Source: SZUA-35 sp037969565
Lineage (GTDB): Bacteria; Actinomycetota; Acidimicrobiia; Acidimicrobiales; SZUA-35
Assembly (NCBI GenBank): GCA_037969565.1
Contig: JBBKXQ010000067.1
Span: forward strand, 1-23,588
Length of the DNA: 23,588 nucleotides
Direction: 5' to 3'
A program made the translations under genes and the position numbers. Shown here piece by piece: positions 8,414-15,570 of the stretch; the first letter of the stretch is position 1, and the number at the start of each line of letters is the position of its first letter. The notes under the pieces are model-generated. The model worked only from the letters and a program-made list of their open reading frames with translations. It did not search any database and was not told the origin of the DNA.

Positions 8414-9295
8414 ATGCACCCGGGAATCATCGCCGTTGGAAATGCCAAGGGCGGAGTGGGAAAAACGTCAATTGTTGCGAACGTCGCCGGAATCGCAGCG
8501 CTCGCTGGATGGCGGGTGCTCGCCATCGACCTCGACCCGCAGGGCAACCTCGGAACCGACCTCGGCTACCACGCTCAGCCCGGAAACGATGAGGGGGAAT
8601 CTTTGCGAGGCGCCGTTCTCGAGGCCACGCCGGTGCACCTGCTCCGTGACGTACGGCCCGGTCTCGACGTCGTGCCCGGGGGCCCGGCCTTCGCCGAAGC
8701 GATCACTTCTCTTGCCTCATCGCCCGGAACCCTCGCCCGAACCATCGATCCGTTGGCTGAGAACTACGACCTGGTGATCATCGATTGCCCTCCAGCCGGG
8801 GGCCCCATCGTCGATGCCGCCATGATCGCCAGCAAGTGGCTGGTGTGCCCGGTTCGGGCCGACATGGCATCGCTCGACGGCGTCCAGCTGATGGCGCGGC
8901 GCTTCGGACCAATCCGACAGTCGCTGAATCCGGAACTCGAACTCCTCGGGGTGGTGCTCTTCGATTTCGCCCGAAATGCCACGGCGATTCTCCGCGATGT
9001 GCGGGCCACGCTCGAGGCCGACCTCGGCGGTGTCGCTCCGATCCTGCCCGGACCGATCCGCCGATCCGAACGCAGCGCCTTCGACATGCGCCGGATGGGC
9101 CTGCTCGCCCATGAATACGAGGAACGATTCGTCGAAGCCGAACGGGTCCCCTTGGCCGATCGAATCGCCGCGAGTCGGTCCGGCGAGGCGGCACCCCGCT
9201 ACTCGGCGTCAGCCCCTGGCCTGGCCGCCGACTACCTGAATCTGGCCAACGCGATTCTGCAACGAGTCAACGATCACGAGCCCGCTGTCGTATGA
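8414..9295 (+). CDS. ParA-family (deviant Walker A) ATPase, type Ib-like
   Basis: A 293-residue ParA/MinD-superfamily ATPase. The deviant Walker A motif KGGVGKT is at residues 12-18, with its signature lysine K12. Walker A' LAIDLDPQGNLGTDLG follows, and the Walker B-like YDLVIIDCPPAGG lies near residues 118-130. There is no N-terminal helix-turn-helix, so it resembles the small type Ib ParA of plasmids rather than type Ia. Such proteins dimerise on ATP, bind DNA non-specifically and move or position cargo such as plasmids, chromosome origins or protein complexes. The frame is open far upstream, but the ATG at 8414 is chosen because it gives the canonical N-terminus and sits behind a -10 box. 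It overlaps the next gene by ATGA. The cargo is unknown, and no canonical ParB with a ParB/Srx or KorB-type domain is nearby. Confidence 0.9.
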   Translation: MHPGIIAVGNAKGGVGKTSIVANVAGIAALAGWRVLAIDLDPQGNLGTDLGYHAQPGNDEGESLRGAVLEATPVHLLRDVRPGLDVVPGGPAFAEAITSLASSPGTLARTIDPLAENYDLVIIDCPPAGGPIVDAAMIASKWLVCPVRADMASLDGVQLMARRFGPIRQSLNPELELLGVVLFDFARNATAILRDVRATLEADLGGVAPILPGPIRRSERSAFDMRRMGLLAHEYEERFVEAERVPLADRIAASRSGEAAPRYSASAPGLAADYLNLANAILQRVNDHEPAVV

Positions 9296-9864
9296 ACACC
9301 GCTCGCGACCTCAGCGCGTTCGGATCTGCGACGCCGAAGCAACTCGGTGATGAGACCGACCTGCGCCCGGACACCGACGAAACAAAGCCGAAGAGTCCGG
9401 CCCCGCGAAGAAACCGGGCAACAGCTCAACCGCCGCGACGAGACACAACGGCGGCAACCCTCACAGCCCTCGGTCCCATCAGCCCAGATCGCGCCGCCTC
9501 TCCGACAAGACAGTTGAGCTCCGCCCCCAAACAGCACAAGCGACGGATCAATCTGTCCTTGCCGGTTGCGGTGGCCGATGCCCTCCGTCGCTACTCCCAG
9601 AAGCAGAGCACCTACTACGTCGATGTCATTCTTCGAGCCCATGCCCTCCACGGAAAGACGGTGCTCGCCCAATTCGAGGCAACGCCCGGAACTGCGCCTC
9701 GGTTGCGGCACCGGAAACCGCTCGGCCGGGTCCAGGTTGCGCTCACCATCAAACCCGAGATGCTGGCTGCCATCGACCGAGACGCCGAACTCGCCGGTCT
9801 CGACCGGTCGGCGTTCGTTGCCGAGCTGCTGGCGCTGACGGTCGGCGATGGCGGCAAGCGGTAG
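9292..9864 (+). CDS. Tandem ribbon-helix-helix protein, candidate ParB-type partner of ParA
   Basis: This 190-residue protein overlaps parA by ATGA and is probably translationally coupled to it. Residues 1-80 look disordered and are rich in Pro, Arg, Thr and Ala. Two segments then each show the strand-helix-helix pattern of RHH (CopG/Arc/MetJ) DNA-binding domains: RRINLSLPVAVADALRRYS with a following helix (about 83-120), and GRVQVALTIKPEMLAAIDRD with DRSAFVAELLAL (about 144-184). They are joined by a basic linker. RHH domains normally work as dimers, so two in one chain could form a pseudo-dimer. Small RHH proteins downstream of parA (ParG, omega) are the centromere-binding partners in type Ib partition systems, with a flexible N-terminus that stimulates the ATPase. 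That role fits here but is inferred from gene order and fold pattern. Confidence 0.7.
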   Translation: MNTARDLSAFGSATPKQLGDETDLRPDTDETKPKSPAPRRNRATAQPPRRDTTAATLTALGPISPDRAASPTRQLSSAPKQHKRRINLSLPVAVADALRRYSQKQSTYYVDVILRAHALHGKTVLAQFEATPGTAPRLRHRKPLGRVQVALTIKPEMLAAIDRDAELAGLDRSAFVAELLALTVGDGGKR

Positions 9865-9867
9865 CGG

Positions 9868-9873
9868 TAACCT
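9868..9873 (+). promoter_or_regulatory. Putative -10 box (TAACCT) for leaderless pyrE
   Basis: TAACCT lies 8 nt before the pyrE ATG at 9882, matching the spacing of the other TANNNT boxes in this window. It sits in the 17-nt gap after the RHH gene, so pyrE may have its own transcript in addition to read-through from parA. Confidence 0.4.
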
Positions 9874-9881
9874 CGGCGGCG

Positions 9882-10466
9882 ATGATCTCCTACAGCCTGC
9901 CGCCGACACCGACCAAGCGTCGCGCTCTTCTACTCGACGTCCTGAGGTCGAAGGGCCTCACCGAACTCGCTGAACCCGTCACGCTTTCGTCCGGGGTGCA
10001 GAGCCGATTCTTCCTCGACGGCAAAGAGGCGCTGGCCCAAGGCCGCGATCTCGCGCTGGCCAGCCAATGTCTTCTCGATCTGGCCGATTCTCTCGATGTG
10101 GAATTCGACGCCATCGGCGGGCTCACCCTCGGCGCCGATCAGTTCGCCCACGGGGTCGCCGTCGTCGGCGACAAGGAGTGGTTCGTCGTTCGGAAACAAC
10201 CCAAGGGACGCGGCACCAATCGATTTGTCGAAGGCGCCAAACTCGCCGGCAAAAGGGTGCTGCTCGTTGACGACGTCATCACCAGCGGCGGGTCGAGTTT
10301 GTTGGCCAAGGAACGAATCGACGCCGAGGGCGGCACGGTCGTTCTCGCCTCGACGTTGGCCGCCCGAAGCGACCTGCCGACCGAGACGTTCAGCGCGGCG
10401 GGGGTTCGTTTCGTGCCCCTGTTCACCTATGTCGATCTCGGCATCCCGGCCGTCGGCACCGAATGA
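9882..10466 (+). CDS. pyrE: Orotate phosphoribosyltransferase
   Basis: A 194-residue cytosolic type I phosphoribosyltransferase that joins orotate to PRPP to make OMP in pyrimidine synthesis. The PRPP-binding signature VLLVDDVITSGGSS is present near residues 126-139. The orotate PRTase features FFLDGKEA, GGLTLGAD and VVRKQPKGRGT lie upstream in the usual order, the last being the family's mobile-loop region. The length is close to the typical 180-220 residues. The ATG is preceded by a TANNNT box and no Shine-Dalgarno. The gene ends with an ATGA overlap into the YbaK-type gene. No other pyrimidine genes are in the window. Confidence 0.9.
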   Translation: MISYSLPPTPTKRRALLLDVLRSKGLTELAEPVTLSSGVQSRFFLDGKEALAQGRDLALASQCLLDLADSLDVEFDAIGGLTLGADQFAHGVAVVGDKEWFVVRKQPKGRGTNRFVEGAKLAGKRVLLVDDVITSGGSSLLAKERIDAEGGTVVLASTLAARSDLPTETFSAAGVRFVPLFTYVDLGIPAVGTE

Positions 10467-10966
10467 GCGCTGCGTCCATCCCCGCCTCCGGGTCCAACGA
10501 CAGTGCCGAACGCTGTCGCCGCGCCGCAGAATCACACGGCCTCACCGTTGACATGCGGGAATTCCCGGAAGGCACGCGGACCGCGGCTGACGCAGCGGCC
10601 GCAGTCGGATGTGAAGTCGACCAAATCGTGAAGTCGATGATCTTCGATGCCGGCGGCGAGATCGTCCTGGCGCTGACCAGCGGCGCTCACCAAGTCGACC
10701 CCGCCAAACTGGCCGACGCCGCACAAGTAGGTTCCTGCGGTCGAGCCAATCCCGAACAGGTTCGGACGGTGACGGGCTATGCGATCGGTGGAGTCTCGCC
10801 CTTCGGACATCTCCAGCCAATCCGTACCTGGCTCGACCCGCACCTGCTCACGTTCGACGAGGTCTGGGTGGCAGGAGGAACGCCTCGCCACGTGTTTGCC
10901 GTTTCGAGCGAACAACTGGCCTCGACCACCGGCGCCATCATCGCCGACGTCTGTGTTCATCAATGA
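10463..10966 (+). CDS. YbaK/EbsC-family aminoacyl-tRNA deacylase
   Basis: A 167-residue single-domain protein of the YbaK/ProX editing family, which hydrolyses mischarged tRNAs such as Cys-tRNA(Pro). Visible signatures are the central VDQIVKSMIF with the conserved Lys at residue 57, LTSGAHQVD, the glycine-rich GYAIGGVSPFGH loop, and the C-terminal EVWVAGGTPRHVFAVS strand region. Length is normal for the family. The start overlaps the pyrE stop by ATGA, suggesting translational coupling. The family is clear, but whether this member edits Cys-tRNA(Pro) or another tRNA cannot be read from the sequence. Confidence 0.85.
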   Translation: MSAASIPASGSNDSAERCRRAAESHGLTVDMREFPEGTRTAADAAAAVGCEVDQIVKSMIFDAGGEIVLALTSGAHQVDPAKLADAAQVGSCGRANPEQVRTVTGYAIGGVSPFGHLQPIRTWLDPHLLTFDEVWVAGGTPRHVFAVSSEQLASTTGAIIADVCVHQ

Positions 10967-10973
10967 GATCAGG

Positions 10974-11621
10974 ATGAACGACCACAATCCGGCGGCCATT
11001 CCTCGCCCCCTCCCCCACCAGGAAGTCGGAGTCGGACCTCATCCCGAGCCGTGGCCGACCCATGCCCGTTTCGATCCATTGCTGCTTGCTGAGGGTGACC
11101 GTCGAAACGTCTTGGATCGCTACCGGTACTGGACCGTCGAGGCCATCGTGGCCGACCTCGATCCGAAGCGACATCAGTTCCACGTGGCCATCGAGAACTG
11201 GCAGCACGACATGAACATCGGCACGGTGGTCCGAACGGCAAACGCCTTCTTGGCCGCCGAGGTCCACATCGTCGGCAAGAAGCGCTGGAACCGGCGAGGC
11301 GCCATGGTGACCGACCGCTATCAACATCTCCGGCATCACCCGACGGTCGAAGACTTCGTCGCCTGGTCGGACGAAGCCGGCGTCACGAGGGTCGGCATCG
11401 ACAACCTGCCCGGCTCAACCGCCCTGGAAATTGATCCGCTTCCGATCAAGGCAGTCTTGGTCTTCGGTCAGGAAGGCCCGGGGCTCTCCGATGACATGCG
11501 GCCCGTTCTCAGCGAGTGCCGCTCGATCGCCCAGTTCGGTTCCACGCGATCGATCAACGCCGGCGTCGCGGCGGGTATCGCCATGCACGCCTGGATCCGC
11601 GAGCACGCGCTCCCGCACTGA
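10974..11621 (+). CDS. SpoU (SPOUT) family RNA 2'-O-methyltransferase
   Basis: A 215-residue protein with the three SpoU motifs of the trefoil-knot SAM-binding fold: NIGTVVRTAN (81-90) with its catalytic Arg, VLVFGQEGPGLSDD (161-174) and the C-terminal STRSINAGVAAGIAMHAW (190-207). It would methylate a ribose 2'-OH in tRNA or rRNA; the target site is not evident. The ATG at 10974, 7 nt after the preceding stop, is chosen because the frame extends upstream only by running antisense-like into the YbaK gene. An N-terminal extension rich in Pro and His (about 1-35) precedes the catalytic domain. A longer start inside the upstream gene is possible but unlikely. Confidence 0.87.
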   Translation: MNDHNPAAIPRPLPHQEVGVGPHPEPWPTHARFDPLLLAEGDRRNVLDRYRYWTVEAIVADLDPKRHQFHVAIENWQHDMNIGTVVRTANAFLAAEVHIVGKKRWNRRGAMVTDRYQHLRHHPTVEDFVAWSDEAGVTRVGIDNLPGSTALEIDPLPIKAVLVFGQEGPGLSDDMRPVLSECRSIAQFGSTRSINAGVAAGIAMHAWIREHALPH

Positions 11622-11658
11622 ACGGCTCACCGACGGGGATCTGCGCCGCCCGATCTCC

Positions 11659-11664
11659 TACGCT
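11659..11664 (+). promoter_or_regulatory. Putative -10 box (TACGCT) for leaderless GNAT gene
   Basis: TACGCT ends 6 nt before the ATG at 11671, in the 49-nt gap after the SpoU gene. No Shine-Dalgarno is present, so the acetyltransferase gene probably has its own leaderless transcript. Confidence 0.4.
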
Positions 11665-11670
11665 CCGGTC

Positions 11671-12738
11671 ATGGCAGGCGAGCCGGGAGTTCCCAATCAG
11701 CAGCTCGACGTTCGAGAGATGTTGGCCGCCTCGGTCACCGCCGCCGAGATCGAAGCACTCACCGACTTTCACAACCGCCTGCTGCGTGAGCTCGATCCTG
11801 CCGACCGCCCGGTCGAGCCGGCATGGGTGCGGCACTGGTTCCACCCGGGCAGCGAGACGGCCCGACGCCGGGCCATCCTCGCCATCGAAGACAACAAGGT
11901 GGTCGGCCGGGCCATGCACGTCCTGCCGATGAGGAGCAACACGCACGTGCTCGATCTGAAGATCGAGGTGGATCCAGCAGCCCGTCGCCGTGGCATCGGA
12001 ACCGAGCTCTTGCGCTTCGCGCTGACCATTGCGGCGGAGGAGGGGCGCACGTCGGTGGCCGCCTGGGGTGTGCGGAGCCTGTCCCAGTTGGCCTTCTGGG
12101 AATCGTTCGGTGCCCCTGAAGTGCATCCCGACGGGATCAACCGACTCGAGCTCGGCAACGTCGATCCGCAGTTGATCGCGAAGTGGCAGTCCGAGAGTCG
12201 GGCTCGACACGATGGCTATGTGCTCCACCGCTGGAAGGGCCTGTGTCCCGAGGATCTCCGAGACGCCTACGTCGCTGCGCTCAGCGGAATGGCCGACGCA
12301 CCAATGGACGAGCTGGAGATGGATCCTCCGCTCCTCGATGAGGCCTGGCTCATCGACGTGGAAAGAAAGTCGGCTGAGCTGAATCGCGACACCTGGGCGA
12401 TTCTCGCTCTCAGTCCCGAAGGCGAACCCGCCGGGATGACCGACGTGATGCTGAATCACGATCGTCCGTCGCTGATTCTGCAGGGCGGCACGACCACACT
12501 CGACGAGCATCGCCGACGCGGATTGGGTCGCTGGATGAAGGCCGAGATGATCGCCTGGCTGCAGGACGAATGGCCCGCTGGAACGACCATCGAGACCGGC
12601 AATGCCGACTCCAATCGAGCCATGCTCGAGATCAACCACGAACTCGGCTTCTACTCGTATGCGCAGCTGACCACTCGACAGATCGAAACCGCCGACCTCA
12701 TTTCTGCTCTGGCGAGACGAGATGGCGGCAAGGCCTGA
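11671..12738 (+). CDS. Tandem GNAT-family N-acetyltransferase
   Basis: A 355-residue protein with two GNAT folds. The N-terminal domain has the acetyl-CoA-binding motif A at residues 100-115 (VDPAARRRGIGTELL), followed by a SQLAFWESFG segment typical of motif B. The C-terminal domain has TTLDEHRRRGLGRWMKAEM (275-293) and ETGNADSNRAMLEINHELGF (308-327). Tandem GNATs of this size occur in actinobacteria, including mycothiol synthase MshD and antibiotic or small-molecule acetyltransferases. This one lacks enough recognisable signature to be called MshD. The frame is open upstream into the SpoU gene; the ATG at 11671 is preferred because of the upstream -10 box and the plausible N-terminus. It converges on the BON gene with a 20-nt gap. 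Confidence 0.8.
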   Translation: MAGEPGVPNQQLDVREMLAASVTAAEIEALTDFHNRLLRELDPADRPVEPAWVRHWFHPGSETARRRAILAIEDNKVVGRAMHVLPMRSNTHVLDLKIEVDPAARRRGIGTELLRFALTIAAEEGRTSVAAWGVRSLSQLAFWESFGAPEVHPDGINRLELGNVDPQLIAKWQSESRARHDGYVLHRWKGLCPEDLRDAYVAALSGMADAPMDELEMDPPLLDEAWLIDVERKSAELNRDTWAILALSPEGEPAGMTDVMLNHDRPSLILQGGTTTLDEHRRRGLGRWMKAEMIAWLQDEWPAGTTIETGNADSNRAMLEINHELGFYSYAQLTTRQIETADLISALARRDGGKA

Positions 12739-12758
12739 CCACGACGAGCGAGTGATCG

Positions 12759-13202
12759 TCAGCCGGTGGTGATCTCGTCGCGGATCTGGTCGACGCCGGG
12801 CACAACACCGACTTGGTTGAGGACCGCCCGTTTGGATGCCGGATCGGGTACGACTCCTCGCAACGTCACCGTTCCACCGTCGATCTCCACCTCGATTTTC
12901 GGGAAGCCCGCAACCTCGAGGGCGGCCGACACGTCGTCTGCTGTCAGTTGATCGATGTTTGCCACTGTGGTGCTGACCGTTGGCACCGCTGTAGTGGAGA
13001 CTGTTGGCGCCACTGTCGCCTCGACCGTTGACGGCTCCGTTGCGGTCGGGGCTGGGCTTGTGGCTGTGGTGGTTTGGACCACGTCAGAAATCGATCCGGA
13101 TTCGGATCGATGCCAATCCTGAGCGAACAGCAGGGTCAGGATGAACAAGACGACCACGGCGATGACCGGCGCCGCCGGACTCTGTACGTGAGCACCGTCC
13201 AC
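12759..13202 (-). CDS. Membrane-anchored BON-domain protein
   Basis: With the GTG start at 13202 the protein has 147 residues: a short N-terminus, one membrane segment (about 11-27, APVIAVVVLFILTLLFA), a Thr/Ser/Pro-rich linker with imperfect TVSTT repeats (about 40-80), and a BON domain (about 85-145) including DGGTVTLRGVVPD. BON domains are small alpha/beta modules often exposed outside the membrane. A TTG at 13211 is in frame, but GAGGG lies 9 nt before the GTG and touches the TTG, so GTG is preferred. The gene follows the Rv1476-like gene by 17 nt and is probably in the same operon. The Thr-rich linker suggests an extracytoplasmic, perhaps glycosylated, spacer; this is inferred. Confidence 0.75.
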   Translation of the reverse strand: MDGAHVQSPAAPVIAVVVLFILTLLFAQDWHRSESGSISDVVQTTTATSPAPTATEPSTVEATVAPTVSTTAVPTVSTTVANIDQLTADDVSAALEVAGFPKIEVEIDGGTVTLRGVVPDPASKRAVLNQVGVVPGVDQIRDEITTG

Positions 13203-13218
13203 TTCGGTCAACCCTCGA

Positions 13219-13911
13219 TCACCGGACCGACTGGGAGTGCTGATCCTGGGAGTGCTGATCCTGGGTCTGCTGTTCCTGAGCCCGTTGAGCCTGGGCCTGC
13301 TGCAACTTCACTCGTCGCCGCGATTTTCGGGCCTGACGCCAAAGTGCATCGAGCAATGCTGCCCCGAGCAAGATCAGAAGCAGCGTGACGACCCAACGAA
13401 CGACGCGATTGACCATCGCTGGTCGGAGGCGTTCGGGCTCGGTGGTGAGATCGGTGAGAAAGACGTCGATCTTGTCGGTCGGCGTGTTCGCCTCTCGTGC
13501 CGCATTGAGCGCTCGAGCTCCGGTCTCCTCGTATTCGTCGGCAACGTCGGCGGCGAAGAGCTCGTCGGGACCGAACACGATTGCGACGTCTACGTCAGCC
13601 GCCTCTCGCGAGCGCAAGGCGAAGGCCGTGGTGCTCGGCTCGGCCTCGTCGGGCACAACCACGATCAGACTGATACCCATCGATCGAGCTCGGGCGATGA
13701 CCTCGACGAACATCGATTCGTTGAAGGTGGCTTGTCGTGAAGCTGCGACGTACGTGCCGTCATCGGCGGTTTCAGCCACGATCAGGCTGGGCTGCTCGGC
13801 CAGCGACGGCGAGGCGAAGGTGGTTGCCATGACGACCATGGTGATCAGGCCGCCGCCTGCGCCCGCGAGCCAGCGCCGTCCAGATTCTCTTGTCAGGTCC
13901 CGATTCAACAC
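13219..13911 (-). CDS. Rv1476-like membrane protein with extracytoplasmic alpha/beta domain
   Basis: A 230-residue protein with an N-terminal hydrophobic signal segment (about 14-38), an extracytoplasmic alpha/beta domain (about 40-160) with LIVVVPDEAE and VAIVFGPDELF strands, a membrane helix at 170-189 (VVRWVVTLLLILLGAALLDA), a basic stretch RKSRRR, and a Gln/His/Ser-rich tail ending in QDQHSQDQHSQ. The overall plan recalls the Rv1476 family and TPM-type domains, but that is a topology-level match. The GTG start at 13911 has no clear Shine-Dalgarno. A terminator-like hairpin separates it from the coiled-coil gene, so it may be the first gene of a two-gene operon with the BON gene. Confidence 0.65.
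   Translation of the reverse strand: MLNRDLTRESGRRWLAGAGGGLITMVVMATTFASPSLAEQPSLIVAETADDGTYVAASRQATFNESMFVEVIARARSMGISLIVVVPDEAEPSTTAFALRSREAADVDVAIVFGPDELFAADVADEYEETGARALNAAREANTPTDKIDVFLTDLTTEPERLRPAMVNRVVRWVVTLLLILLGAALLDALWRQARKSRRRVKLQQAQAQRAQEQQTQDQHSQDQHSQSVR
13231..13305 (-). repeat. Degenerate 15-bp tandem repeat coding a Gln-rich tail
   Basis: On the plus strand the unit CTGGGAGTGCTGATC occurs at 13231 and exactly again at 13246, followed by diverged units at 13261, 13276 and 13291. It lies in the 3' end of the Rv1476-like gene and codes QDQHS-type pentapeptides after the membrane helix. Repeats like this can change copy number by slippage without breaking the frame. Confidence 0.75.
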
Positions 13912-13930
13912 CGGGCCAAGTCTCGCAGCT

Positions 13931-13949
13931 GAAAACCGCCGAGCGGCGG
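13931..13949 (-). terminator. Putative intrinsic terminator of the coiled-coil gene
   Basis: Read on the minus strand, CCGCC-GCTC-GGCGG followed by TTTTC forms a 5-bp GC stem with a 4-nt loop and a short T tract, 13 nt after the coiled-coil gene stop codon. The stem is short, so it may be only partly efficient. Confidence 0.5.
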
Positions 13950-13962
13950 CATGGATCGAGAA

Positions 13963-14709
13963 CTACTTCAACATCCAGGCTCGAGCCTTGTCTTCGCCCG
14001 TGTCCGCGTCGAAGAACTTACCGAAGGCGGTCGCCTCCGCACCTTCGTCAGAGGTGTCGAAGGCATCAGCACCCATGGGATTGGAGCGAACGGTGTGCAG
14101 CTCCGGGTGGTGGCCTCCGGACGATCGACGATCGGACCGCTCGCCCGAAAGAAGGCCCGCTTCGGTCCGCAGGGCTGCGACCTCGATTTCGAGCGCCGCC
14201 TTCTCACCCATGAGCCGGACAGCATCGGAGCGAATCGAGTCCAACTCACTCAGGAGCTCAGCCGCCTCAGCAGCAAGATCGGCGTGCTCCTGGGCCAAAA
14301 CTTCGACATCGAGCACTCGTTCTTCGCGTTTTCTCGTCAGCATCGCTATTTCGCTTTCGTATTCGGTGCGCATTGCCGCCAGTCGATCGACTTCACCCTC
14401 GAGTTCGCCCTGCTCGATTTCGAGTACATCGATCGTCACTTGGACGGCGACGGCTTCAGGAGTCGAACGGCGCTCACGAGCAAGAGCTTCGAGCCGGGTG
14501 AAGGCCTTGAGGCGCGGAGCCTCGGCCGCCAGTTGCGCCCGTAACTGCTCGATCTCGTGAGACTGCTGCTGAAGATTTCCTCCGGCCTGCATCGGCGAGA
14601 GCGCCGTGAACGAGGTGGTGGCCGGATCGGCCACGGTCCCGATGGCGAACGCGTCTGAAGGGCCCATGGGCGTGTCTGCACTCTCCGCGTGTACGTCTTG
14701 CAACCCCAT
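13963..14709 (-). CDS. Coiled-coil protein of unknown function
   Basis: A 248-residue protein. The ATG at 14709 is preceded by AGAAAGGA, one of the best Shine-Dalgarno sequences in the window, so this start is chosen over an in-frame upstream one at 15024 that would overlap the MBL gene. Residues about 45-190 are rich in Glu, Ala, Leu and Arg with heptad-like spacing, a long coiled coil. The first 40 residues look disordered. The C-terminal segment (about 190-248) is polar and ends in AFGKFFDADTGEDKARAWMLK-like sequence, whose aromatic and charged pattern suggests a short docking tail. There is no signal peptide or membrane segment. It could be a cytoplasmic scaffold, for instance DivIVA-like, but no family was recognised. 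Confidence 0.72.
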   Translation of the reverse strand: MGLQDVHAESADTPMGPSDAFAIGTVADPATTSFTALSPMQAGGNLQQQSHEIEQLRAQLAAEAPRLKAFTRLEALARERRSTPEAVAVQVTIDVLEIEQGELEGEVDRLAAMRTEYESEIAMLTRKREERVLDVEVLAQEHADLAAEAAELLSELDSIRSDAVRLMGEKAALEIEVAALRTEAGLLSGERSDRRSSGGHHPELHTVRSNPMGADAFDTSDEGAEATAFGKFFDADTGEDKARAWMLK

Positions 14710-14813
14710 AGGTCCTTTCTCACGTCGTTCCTGCCTCCATTTGGTCGGCCAAAGGCGACAAAAAGTGAAGGATTCCGTGAGCCAAACTTCGAGGTGCGTG
14801 CTCGCCCCGGCGC

Positions 14814-15527
14814 TCAGTGTCCGAACATCATCAACCACTGCTCGAGCGACTTGGGCTTGAAGACCACGTTCTGATTGCGGGTTTCTCCCATGGGCTTGCT
14901 CGGTTCGGGCGAATACAGATGGCCGGGGAACAGGATGGCGTCGTCGGGCACCTTGGCCAAACGGTCGTGGATGGAGTGATAGAGCTCCTCGGGGTTTCCA
15001 CCTGGAAGATCCGTGCGGCCGCAACCGTCGAGGAAAAGCGTGTCGCCCGCCACCAGGCGATTCTCAACGAGGAAGCATTGGCTCCCCGGCGTGTGACCCG
15101 GGGTGTGAATCAATTCGATGTCGATCGCTCCGACGGAAACGATGTCACCCGATTGATGGCTGACCAACGAATCCGGCCCGAGTCCTGTGACCTTCTGAAC
15201 GAACTCGGCTTCGGGAGCCTGGACGTGGATCGGCACATCGATTCTTCCGAGAAGCTCAGCCACGCCGTTGATTCGCAGCCCCATCATCGAGCCGCCAACG
15301 TGGTCGGCGTGATAGTGCGTGGCGAGCGCTCCCGTGATCGTCATGCCGTCGGCCTCAGCGAGGTCGACCAAGGTGTCGGTGTCGTATGCCGGGTCGATCA
15401 CCACCGCCTCGCCGGTCTGACGATCTCCGACGAGATAACAAAAGTTGACCATCTGGTGCGCCATCTGGTCGGACTTGGCGAAATCTCGACCCGAGAGCAA
15501 CTGACGGAAGTAAAGGCGATCGTCCAT
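14814..15527 (-). CDS. MBL-fold metallohydrolase (glyoxalase II / persulfide dioxygenase-like)
   Basis: A 237-residue metallo-beta-lactamase-fold enzyme. Metal ligands are visible: THYHADHVGG (70-79), H141 in HTPGHTPGS, D162 in GDTLF, and H203 in PGH. The segment DGCGRTDLPGGNPEELY and the C-terminal KPMGETRNQN are typical of the ETHE1/persulfide dioxygenase-like branch, where the enzyme oxidises glutathione persulfide or a related thiol; an actinobacterium might use another low-molecular-weight thiol. The ATG at 15527 is chosen because a TATTCT box lies 6 nt upstream; the longer start at 15617 would overlap divergent pheA. Substrate is inferred by family only. Confidence 0.85.
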   Translation of the reverse strand: MDDRLYFRQLLSGRDFAKSDQMAHQMVNFCYLVGDRQTGEAVVIDPAYDTDTLVDLAEADGMTITGALATHYHADHVGGSMMGLRINGVAELLGRIDVPIHVQAPEAEFVQKVTGLGPDSLVSHQSGDIVSVGAIDIELIHTPGHTPGSQCFLVENRLVAGDTLFLDGCGRTDLPGGNPEELYHSIHDRLAKVPDDAILFPGHLYSPEPSKPMGETRNQNVVFKPKSLEQWLMMFGH

Positions 15528-15533
15528 CGAGGA

Positions 15534-15539
15534 AGAATA
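15534..15539 (-). promoter_or_regulatory. Putative -10 box (TATTCT) for the MBL gene
   Basis: On the minus strand TATTCT lies 6 nt before the ATG at 15527, with no Shine-Dalgarno, pointing to a leaderless transcript. It shares a 43-bp intergenic region with the pheA box, so the two promoters lie back to back and may interfere. Confidence 0.5.
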
Positions 15540-15557
15540 GAAGATCCGTGTCGGTAC

Positions 15558-15563
15558 TACCCT
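15558..15563 (+). promoter_or_regulatory. Putative -10 box (TACCCT) for leaderless pheA
   Basis: TACCCT lies 7 nt before the pheA GTG at 15571. The divergent MBL -10 box begins 18 bp away, so each promoter's -35 region would overlap the other's -10 region. Confidence 0.5.
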
Positions 15564-15570
15564 CTCGGGC

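Noticed and set aside
11554..12639. Minus-strand frame of 361 codons
   Set aside because: Antisense to the double GNAT gene, whose motifs are unambiguous.
13385..14560. Plus-strand frame of 391 codons
   Set aside because: Ser/Arg-rich antisense shadow spanning two minus-strand genes and their terminator.
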